Source of the DNA: Deltaproteobacteria bacterium | GTDB lineage: Archaea > Thermoplasmatota > Poseidoniia > Poseidoniales > Poseidoniaceae | Reading direction: 5' to 3' | DNA length: 58,283 bases | NCBI GenBank assembly: GCA_028344335.1 | Contig: JAOMAZ010000001.1 | Span: 75,468 to 133,750 of the forward strand | Part shown: positions 34,212 through 44,000 of the stretch, in pieces | Layout of the letters: each line of letters opens with the position of its first letter | Position numbering within the stretch: the first letter of the stretch is position 1 | The notes under the pieces: generated by a model | Seen by the model: the letters and a program-made list of their open reading frames with translations, nothing else | Told to the model about the DNA's origin: nothing | Databases searched by the model: none | Position numbers and translations under genes: made by a program

Positions 34212-35462
34212 ATGATGCTTGAACCACTTGAAATTGGAATGGCCCTCGTTGGCCTCGGTATGGCTTTTGCACTTGGTTGGGTGATATCAAGCAATAAAAC
34301 CAGAGTTATATTAGCAACTTCCGAAGCCCGCGTGGAAGCCCAAAAAAATGCACTGAATCAGGCAACTGAAGCAATGCAAAATGAATTCAAGGCTATTGCC
34401 TCAGATGCTCTTCAAGGAAACAGCGAACAGTTCCTACAAGTTGCAGAGGAAAAATTGAAAGTACACACTAAAGAAGGTGAAAAGGTACTTGGGGAACAAA
34501 AAGTGGCCATGGAAAACCTTGTTGTACCAATTAGAGAATCCCTTGCTAAATTAGAAGTGAATTCCCATGCAATGGAAGAAAAGCGAGAAGGTGCTTACCA
34601 AGGGATGAAAAGGCAAGTCGAGGAATTACAAAAAGCGACGACAGGGCTTAGAGATAGTTCTGTACAACTATCTACAGCACTCAGAGGTTCAATCAAGGAC
34701 CGTGGGAATTGGGGGCAGGTTTCTCTCAAAAACGTCGCAGAGGCGGCAGGAATGCTTGAACACTGTGATTTTGATATTGAATATACCTTGAAAAGCGGGA
34801 AAGGTGGAGCGCGAGTTGACATGCTGGCCAAAATACCTGGTGGTGAAGGAATTCCAATAGATGCAAAAGTTCCATTGGCAAATTATTGGGATGCACTTGA
34901 AACAGATGACCAAGAACGTAAAGGAGAACTAATGCTCAAACATTGCAAGGATGTGAAAAAACATATTGATGATTTGGCAGATAGAGATTATAGCGGAATC
35001 TTAGGGTCAAATGGTGCAGATTTCACGGTTATGTATATTCCAGCAGAACCGATTCTAGCAGCTGCATACGAGCATCAACCGGATTTACAAGAGTACGCAT
35101 TTAAAGAGCGGATTTTGATTGTAACTCCAGTAACCCTGATCGCGCTATTGAGAACTGTTGGAGTTTATTGGCAACAACAAAGCATCGCTGAAAATGCCCA
35201 AGAGATCTTACAACATGCCCAAGAATTCTACCAACGCTCAGCGAAATTTTCAGGAGACTTAGCCAAAATGGGAAGAGGATTAAACACAGCATTGAATGCC
35301 TATAATGACGCAGCCACGTCATTTGCAACCAGATTGATGCCATCAGGAAGAAGACTTGAAGGATTTAAGGTCTCTGATGGCTTAGCCAAGAAGGTTGAAG
35401 AAATGAAGTTGATCGATGGTTCTGCAACCATCATTGAATCGGCTCTATTGCAAGAAGAATGA
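34212..35462 (+). CDS. rmuC: DNA recombination protein RmuC
   Basis: 416 aa from the ATG at 34212, preceded by a Shine-Dalgarno-like GGAGTGAGG; the track start is a TTG at 34197. An N-terminal membrane helix (IGMALVGLGMAFALGWVIS) is followed by a long coiled coil (residues ~30-150, Glu/Lys/Gln-rich). The RmuC domain then reads SIKDRGNWGQVSLKNVAEAAGMLEHCDFDIEYTL, ARVDMLAKIPGGEGIPIDAKVPL, FTVMYIPAEPILAAAYEHQPDLQEYAFKERILIVTPVTLIALLRTV. RmuC proteins have a nuclease-like core and limit DNA rearrangements in bacteria; their biochemical action is not established. The protein is anchored at the membrane with a cytoplasmic coil. In archaea it is a likely acquisition from bacteria (inference). Confidence 0.92.
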   Translation: MMLEPLEIGMALVGLGMAFALGWVISSNKTRVILATSEARVEAQKNALNQATEAMQNEFKAIASDALQGNSEQFLQVAEEKLKVHTKEGEKVLGEQKVAMENLVVPIRESLAKLEVNSHAMEEKREGAYQGMKRQVEELQKATTGLRDSSVQLSTALRGSIKDRGNWGQVSLKNVAEAAGMLEHCDFDIEYTLKSGKGGARVDMLAKIPGGEGIPIDAKVPLANYWDALETDDQERKGELMLKHCKDVKKHIDDLADRDYSGILGSNGADFTVMYIPAEPILAAAYEHQPDLQEYAFKERILIVTPVTLIALLRTVGVYWQQQSIAENAQEILQHAQEFYQRSAKFSGDLAKMGRGLNTALNAYNDAATSFATRLMPSGRRLEGFKVSDGLAKKVEEMKLIDGSATIIESALLQEE

Positions 35463-35497
35463 CGGTGGGATTGATTGAGTAAAACCACCTCGGCGGA

Positions 35498-36205
35498 ATG
35501 ATGGAGTACCTACACTTGGAGCATGATGGCAAATTATTGCTAGTAGATGCAAATGGCGAAGGACCCCAAATCCCAATACCTGGGCGAGAAAAATCCAATG
35601 CTTGGTTGATGCGCTTACCCACTGCTGCAGAAGTATCATTTGAATGGACTGAAAAAAGGCGTAATAAGTTAGACTGGGGACAAAATAGCGCTACCATCAT
35701 CCATGCATTTCCTCACATCGATTGGCCAGAGCATTGGGCGTGGAAGGACAATGTTATCGGCGATTCAGCAGTTCACCCAGCAGCCAGAGAATCGGTCTAT
35801 CGGACTATTCATCGACTAGTCTCTAAAGTCATCATTCAGGATTGCGAAGGTCGAGTAGTCATGGCCAAGGTCAAGAGAGGGCATTTCGTTGGCGCATGGA
35901 CACTTCCTGGCGGATATTTGGATTATTCAGAACACCCAGAAGTAGGAGCGGTTCGAGAAACTATGGAGGAATTAGGGATTTCTATCGATTTGCTAAATGA
36001 ATCTCCAATTATCAGTGAGAATATATTCAGTAATGAAGGAATCAACTTTGTTTCATTCACATATCGTGCACTTGTTGATGCAGCGGATATAGAATTCAAA
36101 CCAAAAGCCGATGAGATAGCAGATGTTACTTGGTTAGCGAAAGAAGAAGCCTTGAATAGAGCTGTTTCTTGGTTTGATATTCAAGCCTTGAAAAGCCTCA
36201 ATTGA
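35498..36205 (+). CDS. Nudix hydrolase
   Basis: 235 aa. The complete Nudix box is GGYLDYSEHPEVGAVRETMEELGI, fitting GX5EX7REUXEEXGU, with the Glu pair that binds Mg2+. It is preceded by the strand VVMAKVKRGHFVGAWTLPG. The first ~110 residues are an N-terminal extension with several Trp and no zinc-binding Cys, so it is not the NudC type. Substrates of the family are nucleoside diphosphates linked to another group; the substrate here cannot be read. It lies 35 bp after rmuC. Its 3' end overlaps the convergent alaS by 8 bases. Confidence 0.9.
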   Translation: MMEYLHLEHDGKLLLVDANGEGPQIPIPGREKSNAWLMRLPTAAEVSFEWTEKRRNKLDWGQNSATIIHAFPHIDWPEHWAWKDNVIGDSAVHPAARESVYRTIHRLVSKVIIQDCEGRVVMAKVKRGHFVGAWTLPGGYLDYSEHPEVGAVRETMEELGISIDLLNESPIISENIFSNEGINFVSFTYRALVDAADIEFKPKADEIADVTWLAKEEALNRAVSWFDIQALKSLN

Positions 36206-38996
36206 GTAAATCTTGACGAGCCTGCTCTAATGCTGCCTCAATGCCATCAGGCTTACTACCTCCACCTTGGGCAAAGGTTGGCCTACCTCCGCCGCCGCCC
36301 TGAATATGGTGTGAAATCGCCTTGAGGATGGCATTTGCATCATGCTTTTGGGAGGCAATGGAATTCTCGGTTATTGCAACTAGGAGTTTTCCTCCTCCTT
36401 CTCTGCTTCCAATAACTGCAACCGTCGGCTTGTCGCTATCTCTGGTCAATTCACCAACCATTGCCACCATTTGCTTATTATCACCATCAACTTCTAAGAA
36501 AACATAACGAATTCCATCTACTTCAGTAGCAGAATCACTGCCTCCTTCGGTCTTCAAGCGAGTGACTTCAGCCTCCAAAGACTCGATTCGCTTGCGCTGT
36601 GTTTTCCACTCCTCAAAGAATCTTGAGGCGGTGCGGGGTAAATCATTCTCATCGATGCCAAATACTTCGCTTGCTTCGCTCAATAACTCTGCTTGACGAC
36701 GTGAGTGTTCTAATGCCGCTGCACCAGCAACGATAGTTAATCTCTCAACTCCATCTTGTACAGCACTCGATCGGATGATTCTAATTGAGCCAATCTTTGC
36801 CGGCTCATCATGGTGTGTGCCACCGCAAGCCTGCACATCATGTTCGCCAATCTTGAGAATTCTAACATCTCCACCTTTTGGCGCCCCACCTTGGTAGAGG
36901 TCGAAGCCGAATTCCTTGTCGGCTTGGGCGCGAGGTAATTCCATTTTTTCGGTTGTCTGAGTTTGTTGTAATACTTGATTGGATAACTTCTCAATTTCAT
37001 TAAGGTCATCTCTACTCAAGCGACTGTGATGGGTAATATCCAGTCTTGCTGAATCTGTATTCTTGTTAGCACCTGCTTGATAGACGTGAGGACCAAGCAA
37101 GGTTCTAGCTGCACCTCCAACGATATGAACGGCGGTGTGGTGGTCCATCAGTTGTCTTCTTCTTGAAATATCCAATTCCACTTCAACATTACCTGACACT
37201 TTGGATGTGATAGTGTGAATGATGATGTCATTTTCAATTTGAACATCCTTGACTTCAATGCCATCAATTGTCCCTAAATCAAAGGCTTGACCCCCGCCTT
37301 CAGGATAGAGGCAAGTTTGGTTGAGAACAACTATCCAGTCATCTCCTTCTTGACTGCAATGCAAAACTTCAGCATTGTGATTGGTCATCCAAACATCATC
37401 ATAGTAGAGTTTCTTTGTTGTAGGGAGTTGGGGAAGAACACGCCCCTTTGCAGTTGATTTTGCTGCTTGCTTTGCTTGGCTGGCGTGACGCTGTGCTAAC
37501 TCTGCGGTAAATCCACCGCGTAGGGAAACCTCTGACCAACCGCTTGACTTGGCAATTCCAATCACCAAAGCAGGAGCCATGCCATGAGTGTCATTGAGGG
37601 TGAAAAGTATTTCATCGGGAATTTCAACTGCATCGATGGGTAAGGATTTGAGCATGCCTTTTACTACATTCTCACCCTTACGCAGCATAACTGAATAACG
37701 CTCTTCCTCGAGTTGCAGAATTTGCAGGAAACCCGCACGGGTTTGTTTCATTCTTGATTCATCATAGTTGAACTCAAGATGGTGTTCTGCCAATTCGCAT
37801 ATACTGACCTGTAAACCCAGTTCATCCCGCATCCGTAACACTCTGCGAATCAACATTCTTGCTAAGTAACCAGCCTTTGCATTTGATGGCACTAAACCAT
37901 CACCCAACATATTGCATAGAGCGTGCATATGGTCCGGAATTGCATATATTCGAGAAAGTGGCTGTGAAACTGAAAGCAAGGTTTGCTCATCGATTTCAAC
38001 ACCTCTTTCTGCTAAACGTGCAATCAAAACCTTGCGAAGTGATGATTCATCAGAACCGATTTCAATATTCATTATACCAAGGAGACGAGACATTTGCCCC
38101 AATAATTCATCTAAGTTAATGTTAGTACTCTCAAGAATCTGCGAGAATCCTGTTAATTCTTTCAGCCATGATACACTTTCAGGATAGATGGCTTCGTAAA
38201 TCGTTGGTGTTCCTGCCGCTGCCCAGCAAAAGCGTTCTAGACCATAGCCAGTATCGATTATTTGCAAATCCATCTCTGAATATTTGATGCCCTTTATTTC
38301 GACACCTCCATCTTCATCCTCTTGTAGATTCATGAAAACTAAAGTTGCTAATTCCAATCCTCCAACGATAACCTCGACTGCAGCACCAGCATTTCCACCC
38401 CCTGACCATGGATTCTCAACATAGGTTATCTCGTTTGCATCAATTCCCAAGGCATCAACAAAGAGGTGGTCGCAAAACTCTACACATTCATTCATCCAAT
38501 AGTAAACCTCGCCATCTTTTGGTCGATTGAATACATGGTGTGCCATCATTTCAAAAGTGGTTAAATGGCGTCCAGATGCACCAACAGCATCAACATCGGT
38601 GAGCCTAATACATGGTTGAGAAATAGTTAGAGGGTTGGCTGGTGGAGGTACAGTCCCACTAGTCACATGAGGTTGAAATACTGCGATAGAGGCAATAGTT
38701 AGGTGAATATCATCCCTCCACCTTGCTAATATGGAGTAAGGTTCTACTCGTGTATGGTCTTGTTGTTCAAAGAAATTCAGGAAAGTTTCGCGCATCTTAT
38801 CTTTTAATGCAGAACCTGTTTCTGGAAAACCAGAAATCAATGGATTACCGATAAAGGTATATTCATCTTCTTGACTATCTCCACAAGTTTTCCTTGCTAC
38901 GTCGCGGGACCAAAACCAAAGTCCTGTAGCACTACATTGAGCACGCCTGAAACCATTCTCTGAAAAGTATGGTAAGTCGACTGCACCAAGGCTCAT
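36198..38996 (-). CDS. alaS: Alanyl-tRNA synthetase, archaeal type
   Basis: 932 aa. The catalytic core includes LKDKMRETFLNFFEQQDHTRVEPYSILARWRDDIHLTIASIAVFQPHV and LTISQPCIRLTDVDAVGASGRHLTTFEMMAHH, typical of archaeal AlaRS. The editing domain has HHTAVHIVGGAARTLLG (HxxxH) and QACGGTHHDE (CxxxH), the four zinc ligands that clear mischarged Ser- or Gly-tRNA. The C-terminal region ends in a Gly-rich stretch (GGGGGRPTFAQGGG) as in the C-Ala domain. It charges tRNA-Ala. The gene diverges from rtcB across a short gap and its stop overlaps the Nudix gene on the other strand. Confidence 0.97.
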   Translation of the reverse strand: MSLGAVDLPYFSENGFRRAQCSATGLWFWSRDVARKTCGDSQEDEYTFIGNPLISGFPETGSALKDKMRETFLNFFEQQDHTRVEPYSILARWRDDIHLTIASIAVFQPHVTSGTVPPPANPLTISQPCIRLTDVDAVGASGRHLTTFEMMAHHVFNRPKDGEVYYWMNECVEFCDHLFVDALGIDANEITYVENPWSGGGNAGAAVEVIVGGLELATLVFMNLQEDEDGGVEIKGIKYSEMDLQIIDTGYGLERFCWAAAGTPTIYEAIYPESVSWLKELTGFSQILESTNINLDELLGQMSRLLGIMNIEIGSDESSLRKVLIARLAERGVEIDEQTLLSVSQPLSRIYAIPDHMHALCNMLGDGLVPSNAKAGYLARMLIRRVLRMRDELGLQVSICELAEHHLEFNYDESRMKQTRAGFLQILQLEEERYSVMLRKGENVVKGMLKSLPIDAVEIPDEILFTLNDTHGMAPALVIGIAKSSGWSEVSLRGGFTAELAQRHASQAKQAAKSTAKGRVLPQLPTTKKLYYDDVWMTNHNAEVLHCSQEGDDWIVVLNQTCLYPEGGGQAFDLGTIDGIEVKDVQIENDIIIHTITSKVSGNVEVELDISRRRQLMDHHTAVHIVGGAARTLLGPHVYQAGANKNTDSARLDITHHSRLSRDDLNEIEKLSNQVLQQTQTTEKMELPRAQADKEFGFDLYQGGAPKGGDVRILKIGEHDVQACGGTHHDEPAKIGSIRIIRSSAVQDGVERLTIVAGAAALEHSRRQAELLSEASEVFGIDENDLPRTASRFFEEWKTQRKRIESLEAEVTRLKTEGGSDSATEVDGIRYVFLEVDGDNKQMVAMVGELTRDSDKPTVAVIGSREGGGKLLVAITENSIASQKHDANAILKAISHHIQGGGGGRPTFAQGGGSKPDGIEAALEQARQDLLN

Positions 38997-39064
38997 GCTA
39001 CTCCTCCAAGACGGGGCGGTTGAGTCAATGCCTTCAATGAAACGGCTGTTGAGCCACGCATGTG

Positions 39065-39072
39065 CTTATATC
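39065..39072 (+). promoter_or_regulatory. rtcB TATA box
   Basis: CTTATATC lies about 27 bp upstream of the ATG at 39096. At the usual archaeal spacing, transcription would begin at or just before that ATG, so the mRNA is probably leaderless. This rules out the track start at 39060, which lies upstream of the box. Confidence 0.55.
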
Positions 39073-39095
39073 TCGATGTTGGCAGGTTAGCCGTG

Positions 39096-40577
39096 ATGAA
39101 GGGTTCTGCAACGTGGATGGAACACCTGACAAGGGTTGATCAACACACCTTGAAAATAGAAAAACATGGAAAAATGAATGTTGATGCGATGCTTGTTTGT
39201 GATGAAAATCATTGGAATAGACAATCTGATGATAGAAGTCCAGCCCAACTTGTCAATTCGGCCTGCTTGCCAGGAGCAGTAGGAGAAGCATGGGGAATGG
39301 CGGATTGGCATTTCGGCTATGGCTTTCCAATCGGTGGAGTTGTTGGTACTGATGTTGAATACGGTCAACAAGGAGGAGCTATTTCCCCTGGTGGAGTTGG
39401 TTTCGATATCAATTGCGGAGTACGATTATTGACCTTGGATATCGGAATAGATGACATTCCAAATATCAAGAAACTAGCAAGCAACCTTGCTGGGGTCATC
39501 CCCGCAGGAGCAAGTGGCAAAGGAGGAGTCCCACTCACAGAGTCAGAATTGGACGGCATTCTGAATGAAGGAGCTAAGGCAGCAGTGGAATTGGGCTGGG
39601 GTCATGATGAGGATCTAGCCTGCATCGAAAGTGAGGGGCAATTAGAACACGACGGCAATGCCCTCAGTTCAAGAGCAATGCAACGCGGCTTGAAAGCACT
39701 CGGCACCCTTGGTAGTGGCAACCATTTCTTAGAATTACAATGTGTTGACAAAACTGTGGATGAAGAAGCAGCAGCTCTCTATGGCCTTAGACCAGGCCAA
39801 ATCTGTTTGATGATTCATTCGGGCTCACGTGGGCTTGGTCACCAAGTTTGCTCAGAACATGTAGATATAATTGAGAGAAAATATTCCCCAAAAGGTGACG
39901 AATGGTATAGTGAAGAATGGGATTGGAGTTTACCTGACCGTCAACTGGCTGCAGCACCTATTTACTCAAAACAAGGACAATCATATCTCGAAGCGATGAA
40001 TGCTGCTGGTAACTTTGCTTTTGCTAATCGCTCAGCCTTGGCTCAACGTGCTCGTAAAGTTTTGAATAAACACTTAGGCGTAAATGGAGAAGCCACATTA
40101 CTGTACGATGTTTCACACAATATTGCAAAGATTGAGAATCATAGTATTGACGGCAGGAATTGCTCTTGTTGCGTTCATAGAAAAGGCGCTACTAGGGCTT
40201 TCTCAGGGGATTCAGATGATATCTCTTCGAGGTTCTTAGAAGTCGGTCAGCCCGTACTAGTTCCAGGGGATATGGGCACAGCCTCGTGGATTTTATCTGG
40301 GCCTAAGGTCGGAAACAATCGAGCCTTTGGAAGTTCATGTCATGGGGCTGGCAGAGCCCTATCCCGTACTGCTGCAAGGAAGTTGATTGATTCTGATGCT
40401 TTGGCTGAGGATTTAGAAGCGCGAGGTATTATTATTCATGCTAAGACAGGGAACATACTGAGTGAAGAAGCACCTGCTGCTTACAAAGATGTAGATGAGG
40501 TCATTGCTTTGACAGAAGGTGCTGAATTGGCAAGGGCTGTTGCAAGGTTGCGGCCGGTGGCAGTGATTAAAGGATGA
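39096..40577 (+). CDS. rtcB: RNA-splicing ligase RtcB
   Basis: 493 aa from the ATG at 39096, chosen because the only good TATA box sits about 27 bp upstream. LVNSACLPGAVGEAWGMADWHFGYGFPIGG, GGVGFDINCGVRLL with the metal Cys, GTLGSGNHFLELQ, IHSGSRGLGHQV and LYDVSHNIAKIENH are diagnostic. The GMP-accepting His is in SCHGAGRALSRTAARK near the C-terminus. No intein is present. RtcB joins 2',3'-cyclic phosphate to 5'-OH RNA ends with GTP and Mn2+, as after EndA cutting of tRNA introns. Its cofactor archease is at 18.1 kb and EndA at 20.7 kb. Confidence 0.96.
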   Translation: MKGSATWMEHLTRVDQHTLKIEKHGKMNVDAMLVCDENHWNRQSDDRSPAQLVNSACLPGAVGEAWGMADWHFGYGFPIGGVVGTDVEYGQQGGAISPGGVGFDINCGVRLLTLDIGIDDIPNIKKLASNLAGVIPAGASGKGGVPLTESELDGILNEGAKAAVELGWGHDEDLACIESEGQLEHDGNALSSRAMQRGLKALGTLGSGNHFLELQCVDKTVDEEAAALYGLRPGQICLMIHSGSRGLGHQVCSEHVDIIERKYSPKGDEWYSEEWDWSLPDRQLAAAPIYSKQGQSYLEAMNAAGNFAFANRSALAQRARKVLNKHLGVNGEATLLYDVSHNIAKIENHSIDGRNCSCCVHRKGATRAFSGDSDDISSRFLEVGQPVLVPGDMGTASWILSGPKVGNNRAFGSSCHGAGRALSRTAARKLIDSDALAEDLEARGIIIHAKTGNILSEEAPAAYKDVDEVIALTEGAELARAVARLRPVAVIKG

Positions 40578-40594
40578 TACGTGTGACATATTGA

Positions 40595-40732
40595 AAATAA
40601 CGCTTTATGCTGTTGAGACGTTATTTCCAAACCACCGCCTGCGCGGCTGTATTGCTTATCGGTGTTCAGCGCACGCTAGATGATGCGTTTCACGCATCGT
40701 TGTTTGATGCTTTTGTGTGCGTAAACGCATCA
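40595..40732. repeat. Cluster of inverted repeats after rtcB
   Basis: Between the rtcB stop and the convergent 62-aa gene lie several perfect hairpins. They are AAATAACG/CGTTATTT (40595-40602 and 40619-40626), CCGC-CTGC-GCGG (40635-40646) and GATGCG-TTTCA-CGCATC (40682-40698). A 52-bp element at 40681-40732 is bounded by TGATGCGTTT and AAACGCATCA, and it includes the stop of the small gene. The two ends of that element remain similar for ~16 nt with one indel. Bidirectional termination or a structured RNA are the likely explanations; a tiny mobile palindrome is also possible. Confidence 0.5.
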
Positions 40733-40918
40733 CATACAAAGTCCAATCTTAGAGGCCCCTGGAGGCACAGGGGCAGCACCTGAATGAACACCATCTGGTT
40801 CTTCGCAGATAACGTTCAATAGAGTATGAACTAATTTGCGTAACTCGTCAACTTGCTCTTTCAATGCTTCAACGCTTGGCAAGTCTTCCCTTGCTACGCT
40901 TGTTTGTGTCATTTCCAT
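40730..40918 (-). CDS. Small coiled-coil protein, unknown
   Basis: 62 aa. It is not recognised. Residues ~15-40 (SVEALKEQVDELRKLVHTLLNVI) form a heptad pattern with Leu/Val at a and d positions. The tail is Gly/Pro-rich and ends IGLCM. The TATA-like ACATATAAGA at 40971-40980 (reading toward the gene) is about 55 bp upstream of the ATG, which supports real transcription. It could be an oligomerising accessory or regulatory peptide. The stop codon falls inside the palindromic element of the spacer. Confidence is limited by the short length. Confidence 0.55.
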   Translation of the reverse strand: MEMTQTSVAREDLPSVEALKEQVDELRKLVHTLLNVICEEPDGVHSGAAPVPPGASKIGLCM

Positions 40919-40970
40919 CCCATCCAGAAGAAACTAGGTCTCTTCTATTTGGCAAATCAACCAAATCGAC

Positions 40971-40980
40971 TCTTATATGT
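40971..40980 (-). promoter_or_regulatory. TATA box of the 62-aa gene
   Basis: ACATATAAGA on the minus strand is a good archaeal TATA element. It predicts a start site near 40950 and a leader of about 30 nt before the ATG at 40918. Confidence 0.45.
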
Positions 40981-41035
40981 AACGATTGACAAACATAGTT
41001 CAAGGGCTTTTTGGGACCTTTCTATTTCTGCCGCA

Positions 41036-44000
41036 TCACTGGTTTTTCTCTAACCATTGCTCACCGTAGTGAACCCATTGTTCATCCGACCAACCTTCCG
41101 GCAAACCACTTTCTGGAAGTGGAGGCCCTGCGTTAATTGGAGTCACTTCGTTGTCTTTAGGTAGTTGTGCCAATACTTTTGCTTCTTCTGCTGCATGAGG
41201 AGCATCATAGGTTATGGTCTCTGCGACATAATCTGATACATCTTCCCATTCTTCATCATCATAAATTGAAGTGCCTTGTTTCTTCATAACCACAACAACG
41301 AGTAATACAATAACAAAAATGAGTACGAACAGTGCTGTTATTGTCAGCATATCTAATCCCTCACCGTCCGATAAATCTCTTGAAAGAACTGCTGGCATAT
41401 CTTGCTCAAGGCTCAAATCGCAAGTAATCACTCGTTGCCTCATGATGCAACCCGGTGGAGATGAACTTGCATCCCAATCATCGAAATCTCCTGTGATGTT
41501 GATATGGAGGGATTGACCACCACTTGTATGAGTCTCAAAGATGAAGGGTTCGAGTGTTCTCAATTGACCTTCCATGATGTCGACGGTCCTGAATCCTTGA
41601 GAGAGCCATGCATTCCCTTGACCTATCTCTTGGAATAATTCAACTCTCAGATGGCCGGTCTTGGCCCCAAGGTTTCGAATTGAAACTGAAATACCCAATT
41701 CATCCCCTTCCAATACCTCTCCTCCCCTCGGAGTTGTGCCATCTGCCAGTGCGATGTTCAATGAAGGCAAGGAGAATACGAATTGCCTCACATTAAGGTG
41801 AGGAGATACTTTGTCATCTTCAGTTCCTACACCTAAAGCCTGATTTCCTGCTTGATCATAAGCTTCTACCCAAATGAAGATTAAATCACCAGGCAGAAGG
41901 CCGAGAATACTTCCGTTCGTCAGATCAACGTTTGCACTATACTTCCAGAAATCACCTGAGGATTCACTCAATATTAATGGTGAATGGAAAGGCACTGGTA
42001 GGAGTGAACTAGAGTCTCCACCGATACTTGGTCTTCTAAACTCCCACCACAATGTCAAATCTTCTCCCGACATCCCTCCATCATCATTGACAGATACAAT
42101 GAATGATTGGTCCAGCAGATAAGTGCTGTCAAGAGTTGTTGGAAGGCCTTCGAAAAGTAGGCTTGGCGCAGTACTATCGATAATGACATGAACTATTTCA
42201 TCGGTTAGGTCAAAGGATTGTCCAGGTAAGCCATGAAGTGCTAATGCCATTGACAGCCGTGGATCATCTACACGCCGATTATCGAGTACAAATGCAGTTG
42301 ACCAAAGTCCTTCTGTTGAAACTTCAGTTGTAACCACTCGTGGTTGAAGGCCGTGTTCATATTCTATGGTCAAGGAGACATCCTGAGGTAATTTACTCGC
42401 AACCTCTCCACTCTTTACGTGAACAACATTTCCACTCAGTTTGACCTCATCGCCAAGGCCGACGTAGAGTTCATCTTCTGAAGAAGGACTAATCGGAGGA
42501 GTCAAGTCTTCCATAAGGGTGGTTTCAGCCATCAAACCTGAATCTAATTGCCAACGTAATTGGCCCAAGTTTGGAACGGTAATTACAGGATTTACTAAAT
42601 CATCATCGAATACCATAACAGAAGGCAATGACCAATCAGGGAGATAATCAGGAGATAGTTCCCACGATAATATGAAGGATACTTGGATAAGATAAACTCC
42701 TTCTCCAACATCTGTGGTAGTGATATTTCCAACTTCTAGCAAAGAATCAGCAGGTGTTGAAAGAATATTTGAGCGTGGGTCGATTCTAACTACTGCCAAT
42801 GTTTCTTCCTCAGAACCTGCTAATCTTAATTCGATGAGGTCTAGGGTGTGAAGGCCATTTGGCTCGTTAATTTGCATTGAGAAGGTGTGTTCTCTACCTG
42901 GAAGTAAATATTCATCAAATCGGTCTAGGGTTAGCAAAGTTGTGTCTAATTGTGGGTCGACATTTGTTGCCACGACAAGTGTTGCTGCATCTCTTTCCAT
43001 TCCAGTGTCCCCTGCTCCTGCAAGTGGGTTTCCGGCCCAATCATGGCCACTCAAATAGAGTGAAACATTCCCATTTGTTGGTACTTGAGAGAGGTCTATA
43101 TTGTCGAAAGAAACTGCCCACTCACCTTTTGATAAGCCTGGCATTGAGGCATCGATGCTTTGGTAGACACCTGGTAAATCCATTCCTTCTCTCCAGTAGT
43201 GCAAGGTCATCGAATCCGAATAAGCGATGCTTTCGTTAAATGCTGCCCAGACTTTGAGTTGTTGAGATGGGTCCCAAGTGAAACCGTCAGCGATTTTCAG
43301 ACCATTGTCTGTGTCGACTTTGAGGCTGGTCAATATAGGAGCCTGTGAATCAATGATTACTGAATATGGCGAAACTAAGGATGCATCTTGGGCTCCTGCT
43401 GCTCCTACAATTGGCCCAACCCTGACAATTTGAGGAATGATGTTAGCCATTTCTCCCAAAGAGGGCACTTGGATTTGTCCTGACCATATTCCAGTAGCCG
43501 TGCTATTCATGACGATGTCATTTCCTGAAACATTGACACTAACGATGAAGTCATCGACTTGAGGCCTTGTTTCAATGGTATTTTGGAATCTAACTGTTCC
43601 ACTGACGTTCAACATCGAAGTTGCCATCGCAGGGAATGGATATGAAGGGTCAAATGCATTGGATAGTTCATTGCCAAATTGGTCTAAAATCGACCATGTG
43701 TCGATTTCTAAATCATTTTCACTTGCTTGAGAACCACTGCCACCACTTATTGCAATAGCAGGTGCCAATCCTTCTCCTGTGTGATTAAAAGCTTGGGCAG
43801 ACCATTCGACTTTAGCCTCATCGTCCCAATCCCATAAAATATCAAATTGCCAATCAACTTGCCAACTTCCTGATATCAAGGAGACTGAGGATGCAGTAGT
43901 GTTGAGTTGCATCATATCTGAGCCCGATGTTTGAGTAAATATCCCTCCATTTCCAAGACTATTGGCAGTACAAGAGATTTGATCGCCAGCAGAAGTAGTT

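Noticed and set aside
40681-40732. Integron attC-like or CRISPR-like interpretation of the palindrome
   Set aside because: No GTTRRRY core sites, no cassette array, no integrase and no repeated spacer units are visible.
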